Shown: positions 25,412 to 38,700, counted from the stretch's first letter. The stretch is DNA of 64,000 nt from Mytilus galloprovincialis (GCF_965363235.1 NC_134848.1:62582181-62646180); one strand, 5' to 3'. Program-made: numbers and translations. Notes: generated from the sequence alone by a model not told the origin.

Positions 25412-25964
25412 TAGTATCTAGTACGGCTTGCCGTTTTACTATTTATTCGAATTTCAAGATATCTCCTATAATATATAAGATATCTTATATAATATATTTT
25501 ATAAGATATCCTTTAATATATAAGATATCTTATATAATTTCATTTTTATAAGATATCTCATATATTATATAAGATATCTTATAAGGTATATAAGATATCT
25601 TATATCTTATATACTTTATAAGATATTTTCTAAAGTTTATAAGATATCTTATAAAGTATATGTGATATCTTATATAATGTATAAGATATCTTATATAGTT
25701 AACAAGATATCTCATATAGTTAACAAGATATCTCATATAGTTTATAAGATATCTCATATAGTTAATAAGATATCTCATATAGTTAATAAGATATCTCATA
25801 TAGTTTATAAGATATCTCATATAGTTAATAAGATATCTCATATAGTTAATAAGATATCTCATATAGTTAATAAGATATCTCATATAGTTTATAAGATATC
25901 TTATAAAGTTTATGAGATATCTTGAAGTAAGAATAAATAGCAAAACGGCTTGCCATAATCTAGT
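25412..25964. repeat. Palindromic 21-bp satellite inside inverted flanks (foldback block)
   Basis: AAGATATCTCATATAGTTAAT-type 21-bp units, about 10 regular copies at about 25690-25890 with looser AAGATATCTTATAT units to the left. The flanks CGGCTTGCCGTTTTACTATTT (split: CGGCTTGCCG, TTTTACTATTTATTC) at 25424-25448 and the complement at 25931-25955 face each other. Open frames here merely reflect the 21-bp period. Confidence 0.9.
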
Positions 25965-26402
25965 CCTTCTATACGGAAGTGTCACCTTATACCTAAGGTA
26001 AATTCAAAAAGATAAATCCTTAAAAACTGACAAATAAAAAATTATCAATCAACGGAACGAATGAAAAACAACTGTCATATTCCCGACTTAGTATACAGAC
26101 ATTTCTAACAAAATGGTGAGTTAAAACTGGTTTTATAGCTAGCTAACACTTTGCATTTCAATGTTACCAGAATGGCTATTTATCCAATGGACATTAAGTT
26201 TACTACTAGGTCTTATTTTTTTTAATACCAGAAGCATAACTTGGCGGATTCCGTTTACTTCAGGTGTATTTCTAGGATGATTTCCAATACTCAGTAAACA
26301 CTTTAAAAATTAATCAGTAATTAATTGAGATATCGACTTAAATGTAGCCGGCTATCCTATCTTAATTGTATGAAATATAAATTAAACATATTTATTTCTT
26401 AC

Positions 26403-26540
26403 CTGATAAAATCACGTCAGGTAGCATCTTCACCTTTAATCTTCTTCATCTGACTTCTACCTGTGAAGTCTTTACACCTGGATATTGGAATCCGTATATA
26501 TATCTTTACTTATGATATTTTAGTATTACGTTTGAACGTA
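26403..26540 (-). other. Possible noncoding 5' exon of the filamin-like gene
   Basis: On the minus strand, TTTTATCAG|GTAAGAAAT is a strong 5' splice site at 26403/26402. The sequence before it is less AT-rich than its surroundings and holds a short upstream reading frame (MKKIKGEDAT then stop). It lies upstream of the acceptor at 22371 in the same orientation. The 5' limit is arbitrary. Speculative. Confidence 0.25.
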
Positions 26541-26976
26541 TTGATTTTCTATACCTGTGTTTTACCTGTCACAATTAAGGATGTTGATATAAAATATGAT
26601 TCTGTCAAATATAGATTTTATCTGCCATAATGATTTGTTCAGTTGAAACTGATATAGGATTCTTGGCAGTTTGAACAATATAATGCATAGTAAGGTTATC
26701 TTTGGGGGGAATTAAATGTAAGTCACAAATCGACATCTACAATATGTTACAAATACCGCAGTCGCCTCAAGATTTCATAATTATAGCGAAAAAATTGGGA
26801 GAAATAAAATGATTTTAGTAGCACTATATAGTATCTTCCGGCGACTGCAAATACTAAGAGCAGGCAAGATGTCACAAATTCGAATATTGCAGCCTCTTCC
26901 TTCAAAAGAGGTTGAAAAAACATTTTACATGCATTGGACGAAAGTCCATATAATTATGACGTCTTGGAAAGCTATT

Positions 26977-27565
26977 TTAAGGTAGGTCATAAGTAAATGT
27001 GTTTTGAGACAGAATTTACTTATAATTTGCCAAAATGAAGATTTTACTATGCTTTTTTCAAAAATATAATAAAAAGTATGGGTCACCGTGCTATTTTTCA
27101 AGCTATGAGTCGTTGAAAATTGCCTAAATTTGGTTAGTTTGTTCATGAAAAAACACATAAGAGTGCAAAAAAAAAAATTCTATGAGATAGAATTTTGAAA
27201 TAAATTGTGAGAAGATAGGTTTCATGATATGTTTTAAGAAAATAAACAGAAAACATGGTGTCACTGAACTTGTTTTCTTGCCACAAGTAAAAATTAAAAA
27301 ATTCCCTATTAGCCTAGTATAAATTTTGTACTAAAAGAGTTATCTCCCCTTTAATGGCTCATTTGAAAAAAACCAAAAAGGTTGATATTTGTTAAAATAT
27401 TTTGAATAATACAATAAATCAACAAGTTTTCTTTATATAAATGAACAGTCTAACCATTAAATTGCAAATATGTTTCCAAATTTGCTGATTTGGGAAAATA
27501 ACTAGACCGATTTTGTACTGTGATTGTACAATCCAAGATGGCAGTATACCATGAATCTACCTTAA
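26977..27565. mobile_element. TTAA-flanked MITE, 589 bp (family C)
   Basis: TTAAGGTAGGTCATAAG at the left, TGAATCTACCTTAA at the right; internal blocks match 4172-4613. Confidence 0.75.
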
Positions 27566-29324
27566 TGTTTTGCTGTGGCGCTTTTTTAGGATATAGTCCA
27601 AAAATTTTGACGTCTTGTTAGCTAGGCTAGTATACTGATTTTACCTGTGACGACTTCGCACGATAGGAACTAGTCCAAATAATAATGACGTTTTATTTCA
27701 TTAATTTGTTGTGACGCATTCGTAGAAATTAGTCCAAATAATCATGACGTCTTGTAAGGCTGATTTAATGTTTTGCAACGAACTAGTCCAATTAATAAAC
27801 CAAGGTTAGTTGTCACTATAACAAGAAATTATGTTCTTTATAGCCGATATCTATTGGAGCCCTAAATTATTTGCGCCATTGCTGCTTCTGCGCTGCTTCA
27901 TCTTTTGGAAACATATAGGTTTATTGTGTGCCAAAAAAAACCAAACAATCCACAGCATAACAATTAAGCCAGTTTGATACATTTATTCTATTCATATGAC
28001 GTTTAAAAACATGTCTCTTCCTGTTCTATGCATTTGTTTTTCGAATTGTAGATGCATGATGTTCATGCTCAAGGTCAGGCTAAATCTTTGCAACTTTCAG
28101 CAAGCAATGACACATTTTTTTTAATCAAGCCTCTGCGATGATTTTCACCGTACAGACGTAGACAATATGATGACCGTTTTAAAGTCATAAATAGTATAGA
28201 GTTGTCTAAAATCTTAGTATCTAGGAAAAACCGTGATTTATAAGACTTAATACGATTGGGAGATTGATTCTGAAACAAACAAACGTACAAAAGTATTATT
28301 TAAACAAAAGATTTGTATAAAAACTAATAAATAATTCACGCTGTGTAAAGTAATTCCAAATTAATAGTCACTGTGTTAATCGGTTGATATCATTCGAAAT
28401 GTACGGGATGATTAAATAAATAGTAATATCACTGTTGGTTTACATGTGATCTGGGAAGGAAGGAGAAGGATACCCCAGCTAACCTTGCTGAACCTAAATA
28501 CAATTGGAAACAATAACTGGGAATGTGTACATACATTGGCGAACACTGGCTCCATAATATCACAGACAAAGACATGGGTAGCTCTAGAGAAATAGATTAA
28601 CAGTTTTTCCATTTATATCAGTATCTTTGTACCTAAACAATATAACTCAGAAGCTGTCATTAGAATTAATTTCACAAAGTAACTCGAATAATCCAATACC
28701 TATTGGCAGGTTGTAAAAGAAGGACGAAGGATACCAGAGGGAAAGATTGAAAATAAACTGACAACCCCATGGCTAAAAATAAAAAGACAAAAAACGAATA
28801 AAAGTACACAAAACACAACATAGAAAACTAAAGAGTTTAAGCAACACGAACCCCATCAAAAACTGGGGTGAACTCAGGGGCCCCGGAAGTGTAAGCAGAG
28901 CCTGCACCACCTGTGGCACTGCACTCGTCGTTATGCTCATGTTATTACAAACCCGGTAAATTTGGTAGGTCACACAAGTGTATGCTGTTACAGTCGCCGC
29001 CTGACTGTAATTTCTATGCCACGCACTAAAGTCTCAGATGAGACAAAAAAACACCTTCCATACGGACAATTAAAGAGTAATTCACACAAAAAGTTATATG
29101 AACCAGCTATTCGAAGTAGTGTAAGCTAGGGGAGTCATATCTTGTGTTCAGTATTTTTTTTATTACCAAGATCCCTGCATCCTACAACTGGCTATGTATG
29201 TATATCTTACATAACATATGATTCAATTTTCAATTCCTATTCTTTGTTGTAACATTGATTTCACTTTATAGTCATAATGATTGGTGATTTTTTTCTTTAT
29301 ACTTGTTTGGCTTTCTAACTATTT

Positions 29325-29400
29325 TGATCTGAGCGTCACTGATAGGTCTTATGTAGACGAAACGCGCGTCTGGTATATCAGATGATAAGCCTTTTACCTT
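29325..29400 (+). repeat. SINE-like core copy in tandem copy 1
   Basis: TATGTAGACGAAACGCGCGT; the paralogue at 31573-31655 reads GACGAAACGAGAGTCTGG, showing CpG decay. Confidence 0.65.
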
Positions 29401-29650
29401 AGATAACTATATTATGACACATAAAACATCACGATTTTAATGTCTGCCAATCCATAATTAGGGTGAAGTATTATAAAACAAGTATGTAATGCAGTTATAT
29501 TGATTGATGTTTACTAATCTGTTTCCACAAGTCTTTTTTATGAGTTAATAGCTGTGAAAACAGGAAGCCATATCCTTTTCATAGAAAAAATAATTGACGT
29601 AGAGAAATTAATCTGCCTTACTTATATAATTTGATGAGTAAAACAGTTAC

Positions 29651-29866
29651 TTAAGGAGGTAGACCTAGGTTAAGGGAAATAACTCTTAAAATCATCAGTA
29701 CGTTTGTGTCAACCATTTTTAAAAATATATTCTAAGCTTCTAGGTTACATAGATTATTTTCAATCTGTTTCAGGTAAATGCTTAAAATAAATTGATGAAC
29801 TTGACTTTTACAAACGCTTAACTGATTTAAAGAGTTGTCTCCCTGAATTAAGGCCTATCCCCTTAA
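29651..29866. mobile_element. TTAA-flanked MITE, 216 bp (family A)
   Basis: Ends TTAAGGAGGTAGACC and GGCCTATCCCCTTAA. The interior is the reverse complement of 1714-1928. It is absent from the paralogous site near 31910 in the neighbouring duplicate, which gives an empty-site comparison. Confidence 0.88.
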
Positions 29867-30092
29867 ATTCACAAGTATCAGATTAATTGGTAATAATGTA
29901 TCAACAGAAACTATTATTTATATAAAAAGCTTAGGCAAAATGTCATTGTCAGTTCATTATCTGATCATTGTTATATGCAGGTCAATTAATAGTGTTTTCA
30001 TAACCTAACTTATAAAAAGGGGTCAAAGATACCAGAGGAACATTCAAACACATGCATCGAAAATAAACTGTCAACGCCAGCCAAGGGTAAAT

Positions 30093-30400
30093 AATTTAAT
30101 TTTGGATGTAACGCGTCTTCTGATTGGCTGACGTTATTTTGTTATGAGCCCATAGACATACTTTAGTCATGTGACCGTGACGTCATCAACGTTTTTTCAT
30201 GGTTTTCTACGGTTTAAAATGGAATTTATAATTAAATTATAAGAAATTACTGTAATATTTTTTCTGTCTATTCGAAATAACATAAAAAATGTGATGCACA
30301 CTGTTATATAACCTGCTACGCGCGTTATTCAGTGTGCACCAAATTTTTTATGTTATTTCTTCATAGACAGAAAAAATATTACAGTCATTCCTTAAATAAG
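30093..30400. mobile_element. Insertion of about 310 bp with internal inverted arms
   Basis: Present in copy 1 and absent at the matching place in copy 2 (about 32105). Arms 30241-30303 and 30330-30394 pair (GTAATATTTTTTCTGTC and complement) around a loop containing CTGCTACGCGCGTTAT. Confidence 0.7.
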
Positions 30401-32404
30401 AAAAACAGAAAGCAAATAATACAACACAAGACACAATCTAGAAAACTAACAACTAAGCAACATGAACCGCACCAAAAACTGGGGGTGATCTCAGGTTATC
30501 TAAACATGAAATTGAAGAAGTCTTCATTGCCTCCAATCGATGTACATGTATGGTCGTACTGATCCCTTATCCTTATCATCAAGGTAAAAAAAGTCAATTA
30601 ATGTAGAAAGAAAACCAAACTAAATACAATAGGCGCATAAGAACCTGAATTAAGAACAAAAAAATAACAATTTTATAAATTATATTTCTTTTGTTAATTT
30701 CTAAATTGATTTTTAGATATAGCATTACAGTTATGCCGAGTGGAATTAATTATCTTTTCTTCAGATCAAGTATCATATTATTTATTTATGAAAAATTAAA
30801 TCAGGATTTTTTTTTCATGTCTGTAACTTCAAAATCCTGTTCTCCCCTTTCCTATATTCAAATTTCTCCCTTCTATAATTCAAGGTCAATAAAATAATGT
30901 ATAGATCTCAATTTGCTTGTTTAACAATTTTACAGTTAACAGTTTCTCTTTCAAGATAGACGAAAGATACTAGAGGGACATTAAAACTAGATCGGAAATA
31001 ATCTGCCAACACCATGACTAAAACAGAAAAGAAAAACACTTTACAGACAAATAATTGAACACAAGACAAAACATAGAAAACTAAAGACTAAATAACATGA
31101 CCCACATCAAAAACTGGAAGTGATCTCAGATGCTTCAAAATGGTAAGCAGGACCTGCTCCATATGACACCCGTCGTGTTGCTCGACATGTTATTACAAAC
31201 CCAGTAAATTCAGTAGGTCACACAAGTTTATGCTGTGACAGTCGCCGCCTGATTGTAATTTCTATAACACGCACTATTAAAAGTCTCAGATGAGACAAAA
31301 AAAAAAACCTTCCATACAGACAATTGAAAAAGAGTAAATCACACAAAAAGTTATATGAACCAGCTATTCAAAGTAGTGTAAGGGGAATCCTATTTTGTGT
31401 TTAGTAATTTTTTTATTACCAAGATTCCTGCATCCTACAACTGGCTATGCATGTATATTTTACATAACATATGATTCAATTTTCAATTCCTATGCTTTGT
31501 TGTAACATTGATTTCACTTTATACTCAAAATGATTGGTGATTTTCTTTCTTTATACTTGTTTGGCTTTCTAACTATTTTGATCTGAGTGTCACTGATGAG
31601 TCTAATGTAGACGAAACGAGAGTCTGGTATATCAAATGATAAGCCTAGTACCTTAGATAACTATATTATGACACATAAAACATCACGATTTTAATGTCTG
31701 CCAACCAACAATCAGGGTTAAGTATTACAAAACAAGTCTGTAATGCAATTATATTGATACATGTATACTAAACTATTTTCAGAAGTCTGTTTATGTGTTA
31801 ATAGCTGTAAAAGCAGGTATTCATATCCTTTTGTATAAAAAAAATTTGACATTAAGAGAAATTAATTGACCTTACTTATATACTTATATAATTAAATGAG
31901 TTGAACATATACTAAAATTCACAAGTATCAGATTAATTGGTAATGATGTAACTACAGGAGCCATTATTTATATAAAAAGCTTAGGAAATGTCATTAACAG
32001 TTCATTACCTGATCAACATGTAGGTCAATGGTGTTGTCATTACCTAACATCTAAAGATACCAGAGGGACATTCAAACTCATAGATAGAAAATAAACTGAC
32101 AACGCCATGACAAGATACAGACAAAAAGACAAATAATAGAACACAAGACAAAACATGGAAAACCAAAGACTTCTCAACACGAACTCCACCAAAAACAGGA
32201 GGTGATCTCAGGTGATGTTTCACCAAAATCCGATCTCAGGTGATCTAAACATGAAATTTAAAAGTCTTCGATGCCTCTAACTGATGAACAGGTATGTTCA
32301 TACTGATCCCTTATCCTTATCATCAAGGTAGAAAAGTATATTAATGTGGAAAAAAACCCAACTAAATACAATAGGCGCATTAGAACCTGAATCAAGAACA
32401 AAAA

Positions 32405-33881
32405 CAAGAATGTGTCCCCGGTACACGGATTCTCATCTGCACTTTTATTTTTATGTTCAGTGAACCGTGAAAATAGGATAAAATCTCTAATTTGGCATTA
32501 AAATTAGAAAGATCTTATCATAGGGAACATGTTTACTAAGTTTCAAGTTGATTGGACTTCAACTTCATCAAACAGATGCTCCGCAGGGCGCAGCTTTATA
32601 CGACCGCAGAGGTGGAACCCTGAACAGTTGGGGCAAGTATGGACACAACATTTAAGCTTGATACAGCTCTGAATTTGGATTGTGATTAAATAGTTGACAC
32701 AACATAGGTTTCTGACACGGAATGAATGTGGTCTAAGAACTTAAACTTAAAAACTTATAAAATTTTAAAATTGGACATTTACCTTTTATGGTCCAATATC
32801 TAAAATCTAAATACATGGTTAGATTCAGCATATCATAGAACCGCAAGAATTCAATTTTTGATGAAATCAAATAATGTTCAATTTTAGACCCTTTAGACCT
32901 CAATGTGGACCAATTTGATAACTGGGCCCAAATATTAAAAATCTAAATACATGGTTAGATTCAGCATATTTAAGAACTCCATATATTCAATTTTTGTTGA
33001 AATCAAACAAAGTTTATTTTTGAACCCCGATTTTGACCAACTTGAAAACTGGGCCCATAATCAAAAATCTAAGTACATGTTTAGATTCGGCATATAAAAA
33101 AACACCAAGAAAATATTTTTTGTTAAAATCAAACTAAGTTTAATTTTGGACCCTTTGGACCTTAATGTAGACCAATTTGAAAACAGGGCCAAAATTTAAG
33201 AATCTAAATACTCGGTTAGATTTGGCATATAAAAGAACCCCAATAATTAATTTTTTTATGAAATCAAACAAAGTTTAATTTTGGCCCCTAATTCCTAAAC
33301 TATTGGGACCAAACTCCCAAAATCAATCCCAACCTTCGTTTTGTGGTCATAAACCTTGTGTTAAAATTTCATAGATTTCTATTTACTTATACTAAAGTTA
33401 CTGTGCAAAAACCAAGAAACATGCTTATTTGGGACCTTTTCGGCCCCTAATTCCTAAACTGTTGGGACCCAAACTCCCAAAATCAATTCCAACCTTCCTG
33501 TTGTGGTCATAGACCTTATGTTAAAATTTCATAGATTTCTGATATATACTAAAGTTATTGTGGGAAAACCAAGAAAAATGCTTATTTGGGGCCTTTATGG
33601 CCCCTAATTCCTAAACTGTTGGGACCAAAACTCCGAACCTTCCTTTTATGGTCATAAACCTTGTGTTTAAATTTCATAGATTTCTATTTACTTATACTAA
33701 AGTAATAGTGCGAAAACCAAATGTCTTTGGATGACGACGACAACGCCAACAACATACCAATATACGACCACAATTTTCAATTTTTGCAGTTGTATAAAAA
33801 CTACCCAACCAAAAACTTTGACCTGAAGCAGGAAGGACGGACACACAGACCAGAAAACATAATACCCATAAATGGGGCATA
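32405..33881 (-). mobile_element. Fuller copy of the TATGCCCC...CACATTCTTG repeat, 1.48 kb
   Basis: Reverse orientation; ends CAAGAATGTGTCC and GGGGCATA. Internally it has about four degenerate units of about 125 bp (32790-33290, GACCAATTTGA.AACTGGGCC) and about three of about 160 bp (33280-33720, CCTAATTCCTAAACT). It is missing from the paralogous site near 30660, which defines its edges. Confidence 0.85.
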
Positions 33882-34439
33882 AAAATAACAATTTGATAAA
33901 TTTGATTTGTTTTATTAATTTCTAAATTGATTTTTAGATATAGCATTAGTTATGCTGAATGTATTTATTATCTTTTCTTCAGTTCAAGAATCATATTATT
34001 TGTTTATGAAAAATAAAATCAGGATTATTTTTTTCTTGTCTGTAACTTCGAAACCCTGTCGTCCCCCTTCCTATATTTAAATTACTCTCTACTATTATTC
34101 AAGATCAATAAAATAATTGATAGATTTCAATTTGCTTGTTTATCAATTTTAAAGTTAACAGTTTCTCTTTCAAGAGAGGGACGAAAGATTCAAACTCATA
34201 GATCGAAAATAAATGGCCAACACCATGACTAAAACAGAAAAGAAAAAAAGACTAATCATAGAACACAAGACAAAACATAGAAAACTAAAGACTAAATAAC
34301 ATAAACCACATCAAAAACTGGAAGTGATCTGAGATGCTCCAGAAGGATGAACAGGTTGTGCTCCACATGTGGCACCCATCTTGTTGCTTGTGTTATGTCA
34401 AACCGGTAAATAGTCTAATTCAGTAAGTCATATTTTTCA

Positions 34440-35560
34440 AAAGGGGAAGCAGTATTTGGGGTTTTGTCAGTTCCTTGTGAGTAAATAATGGACACATGAT
34501 CTGGATTTTTATCAGATTAACTCTTAAATTTATGCTTTAAGTCACTCTGTATTTTTGTATTGCTTTGATGGCTTCAACCAAGTTACTGTTTATGTAGATC
34601 TTGTATTGCTGATCATCTATGCTCTTTACAGTACTGTTTCTGGTTAGCTAAAAATTGGAGAAAGATAGATATATCCTAATGTTGTCCTGAAATTTTATTT
34701 ATCTATCTTATTTCAGATAATGCATTTTACACTTATGTTTTATCTTTAGCAAAGGTGACAATATGTGATACCCTAAGGATCACTAAACTAAAATTTTGGG
34801 TGAAATTAAAACAAAAGTTTGAGCTAACAACAAACACCAAGTGATGGTAATAGCTCACATTTCAGTTTAGGCAAGGACCCCAAGGTGAGGTAAGAATGAC
34901 ACATGACATACATGTAGGTCCTAAAATGACATTTCCAATCATAATCCTAATTAATAATTTTCAATGAGCATATATCTGACAACAACATTAAGGAAGCTAC
35001 ATTAGGCGGTACAGTGATATAAATTTTGACTACATACTTGTCTTTCAGTCTCTGGTGGATTGTTTTTTAATTGGAAATTATTTTAATCTCCATACTCATA
35101 TTAATATACATTTATACTTATTTCAAAGGAAAAAATATTGGCAATCAAATAATTGCTAGACATATTTTGATGGAAGATATGAGAGATCATAATACCAAAT
35201 AAATGTTAAAGTATGGTTCTCACTTAGACGAGTCAATCAATTATGGTGAAAATCTGTCTTGACTCCACTGGTTCAATCCAAAGATATAGCCAGATTGTGA
35301 ATTGTTGTATCATGTGAGCCAAGAAATACATGTGTCATCCACCTCATGGAGCAAAACGTAAAAAGTTTTTAACGTCATATAAAATTTCCTTTCCTTGCTC
35401 TATTTTACCATGGAAACCAAATAATAAGTTTTATAGCAATAACCTTTCTTTTCTCTCTTACCATGGCAAAAACCATGAGTTCTTGGACTGCATACACAAA
35501 CCCTTAATTAGACCCCAGGTCCTTGGTAACAGGAAAAAGTAACAATATGGAATATTTATG
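34440..35560. other. Intergenic DNA 3' of PSMB4
   Basis: No supported gene. A 70-codon plus frame (35330-35542) has no recognisable homology and lies next to the PSMB4 3' end; not called. Confidence 0.5.
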
Positions 35561-35562
35561 AT

Positions 35563-35568
35563 TTTATT
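35563..35568 (-). terminator. PSMB4 polyadenylation signal
   Basis: AATAAA on the minus strand, about 130 bases after the PSMB4 stop codon. It is the first canonical hexamer in the 3' UTR. Confidence 0.6.
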
Positions 35569-35696
35569 AACAAATGATGATGAATCCAATAGCACTATAA
35601 CAATAGTTCTTGTATCACGTTCACTTTAACATGTCATCTTATGAATCTGTTGATTCTCTGTGATCTTGCCATCAAATGACGAGGAGAAAATGTCTA

Positions 35697-35709
35697 TCAT
35701 TCATAACCC
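35697..35709 (-). CDS. PSMB4: PSMB4 exon 7, only 13 coding bases
   Basis: Acceptor ATATTTCCAG|GGGTTATGAATGA completes codon AAG and adds Gly-Tyr-Glu and the stop TGA (35699-35697). This gives the C terminus AHLIKGYE against AHMISGFE in vertebrates as remembered. The phase fit and the family match support it over a stop directly after exon 6. The exon continues as 3' UTR. Confidence 0.85.
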
Positions 35710-38700
35710 CTGGAAATATAACGACAAAACAGTTAAGTACTATAAATTATAAAGGGATATTGTATTTAAAGTAGATAATAAGTACTGTAAATTGTAAGGG
35801 CTATTCCAGTAAAAAATGTATGGGGGAGGGGGGGGGAGGGGTTTGGAAGACACATTATATTAATAATACATGGGTGATGGGTATCTGAGCAACTTTTCAC
35901 ACTATGATGCACTATAATTCTCAATTACAATTGTCTGGGTGACGGGTGCTGACAAAAACTGCATATCAAATTAACTTATAAAGGAACATCATTATAGAAC
36001 TGTAAAAGTGGCGCTACCAAAGTTTAAACTTGATCTGAGTTTTGTGGTTAAAGTATTGTGTATAAGTGTCATAACATTTGGTTGAAAAAATGGTTGAGGC
36101 AAACTTAAGTTAGAGAATTGGAAGTAAATATTCAAATGGACAAGGATAAAATCTAATGTCCCCTCTGCTACAGCATAGAAATTAGTTGCTTTATTATGAA
36201 AACTATCCCATTGGGATTTTGCAATACATGAAATAATATATTTGCAAATTGTTCTGACTTTTAATTTATTCATGACCATTATTCTATATCAAATTATAAC
36301 AGCAATGGCTACATCTATAGCCTACAATATTATTTAACTAGGTCACTGTGATGTAATTGTTAAAGAAAAAGTTTATCTGTGAGCTTCTTTAAGTTTAAGA
36401 TGAAGAGCACAGTATAGCATGCTTATATGAATGGTATACCAAATTTGAGGTTTTACTATAAAATGTACTTACTTAATATACAATATTAGGTCAATGTCAG
36501 AAAAATATAAACCTTTTTTTGTATTCAGCACAAAACTGGGTAAGGGTGAGGTTCTACTGAGCAGTTTCTTAGCCTCATACAAAAAAGTTTATATTTTTCT
36601 AACATTGACCTAATATTGTTTTTATACTGAAACTTAAATTAAAACATTGATAGCTATTAAAATAGTAACACAAACTTCAAAATTATTATCATCCCTTAAT
36701 GAATCACTGATTGTGGAAAAATGGTTCCATGATGAAATTGACATTGCACAAAATAAAGCTGTTTTATTAAATTTAGGAAATAAACACAACTAGCATAACT
36801 AGTTGCAGTATAAAATGAGCTATTTAATATCAGTTTCTGGTGAAAATAGATATTTTACTGTAATATGTACAGTACTTACTTACTTAATTAAATGTGTTAT
36901 TTCCTGATCAATTTTTAGTTGAACTGGAGGTTTTACTATAACATGTACTTACTTAATTAAATGAGCAATTTCCCAATTAGTTTCTGGCTGAACTGGAGGT
37001 TTTACTATACAACCGTCTTTTGTTACTATTGCCACTTCATACTGAAATTAAACAAGCAAATATTAAATAAAATGTTTGAAAATATAATCAATATTTATGA
37101 TGATCTTTGAATTAAAAATACATTGGTCTCTCCTCTGTATGTAACCCCCTAATCTTATTAACCCTTTCAACGCTACACAAAAAAATGGAAAAATGGCTGC
37201 TGCTGCTGCTGCATTTTTTTTGTTGTGTTCATTCATTAGAACAGTATATTCCTTTTCCTATTATAAGAGATACAGAGAAAGTTATTGCATGAAAAATGCT
37301 CGGGAGAACATGAAATATAAATTTAAGCAATTATTTCAGTATAATTTTTATCAGGTTAGGTTGTTGTTTAATCTGACATATAATAAAGAAGACCCTAGTT
37401 GCTTGATCCCAAAGCATATTGCATCACATTACACAATGTAAAATGTAATCATGGCAAACATATGCTTCGTCCTCAAAATTTTCAGTCAACCACTGTTTCC
37501 CCCCCCCCCCCCCCCCCCCCCCCCCCTTTTTCTACGTCTTGTAATGATTGGTCAAATCATATTTCCTACACGAATTAAATGTAATAAACACATTGAGATA
37601 ACAGGAAACCTTTTAACTAATCCTTGTTGTCAGTTTCGGCATAGAAATGCTGTAATATTTTCATATGAATAGCTTCGTTTCAGATTTCCGCTATTTGCAT
37701 TTGTCAAAATATTTGTTTTTAATTTCCTTCTACTGCATGATTTTACTTAAAAAATTGCCGGGATTTTCAGCACAAATGAGACCTTGTATATCCTTGAATC
37801 ATACCAAGAAAAATTGGAGAGAACCTGAATGAAAACCAGATGGTTTAAGAGTCCTGATGAAAAATCCATTGTCATTGCGGCATATGCTGCGAATAGCAGT
37901 GGCGGACAGCGTATGTCATCGCATCATATGCCGCGTATAGAATTGAAATGGTTAAAATCGCATTTATTCTAAAATGACAAATTCACAATAATAAATACAG
38001 GCAGTAATTTCTGAATTTACAGTATTTTGATCTTATGGTTTTTAAATTTTTAAAGCAAGGAAAACAAATAATTTTCAGTTATGAGCATATAATTATATCT
38101 ATTCTTTTTCCATTTTTCAAAGTATTTTTAGCATTTGAATCTGCTTTATACAAATATGAAATATAATCAATATCAAAACCAGTTTTTCACACAATAATTT
38201 TAATGGGTTTCTTGTAAAAAAGTTTTTCCTATAGGGCAAGGATCAGATAAAGTGTAACATTTGTGTGACATAACGTCCGTCACATTTAAGCCCATATATC
38301 AAGATTTTAAATATATTAGAGGAATCTTCAAAATTTCAGTGTTGACTTGTGTGATTATAGAGATAGTTCTTTGTTTCAATACTTGTCAACAGACATTCAA
38401 ACAAAGGCACAACTTTTGTGATGGATGTTACATTGACAAGTTTGACATGCTAATTTTAGATCAAAGAAAGTTTTAAATGTATTTCAAACTAATTAAATTA
38501 CATGGTTTTCATTCTTGTTCTGAACTCATGAAAATGCACATCTTGGAAGTTTAAAGTTAAAAAGAATAATGGGGTTAAAAAAAAGTAATGGACGTCACAA
38601 AAATATGATGCATATTTGTTTAGTTTCCATTCCAACTAATCACTACTGGACACCAGGAGAGTCAAAATGGTTAGGATTATATAACTGGTAGTAGTAAAAA

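Larger units (their letters stand above)
28690..34430. repeat. Three tandem copies of a roughly 2.2-kb segment
   Basis: Copies begin near 28690, 30950 and 34165 (third truncated). Shared blocks include GACAGTCGCCGCCTGA, AGTTATATGAACCAGCTATT and ACAAGTATCAGATTAATTGG. Copy 1 has extra insertions at 29651-29866 and about 30093-30400; copy 2 has one at 32405-33881. No gene inside. Confidence 0.88.

Noticed and set aside
25530-25985. 151-codon minus frame with YLINYMR repeats
   Set aside because: Pure by-product of a 21-bp palindromic satellite; the opposite strand is equally open.
26757-26853. Short inverted pair GCAGTCGCC/GGCGACTGC
   Set aside because: Only 9 bases, no target duplication or second copy seen; could be chance.
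33692-33946. Overlapping minus frames in the TATGCCCC repeat
   Set aside because: Inside a known type of dispersed repeat; no domain.
35330-35542. 70-codon plus frame beside the PSMB4 3' end
   Set aside because: No homology or clear splice context; could be chance.
36941-36953. PSMB4 stop directly after exon 6 (ending HLIK)
   Set aside because: A perfect donor overlaps the stop, and the 13-base last exon restores the conserved family C terminus in phase.
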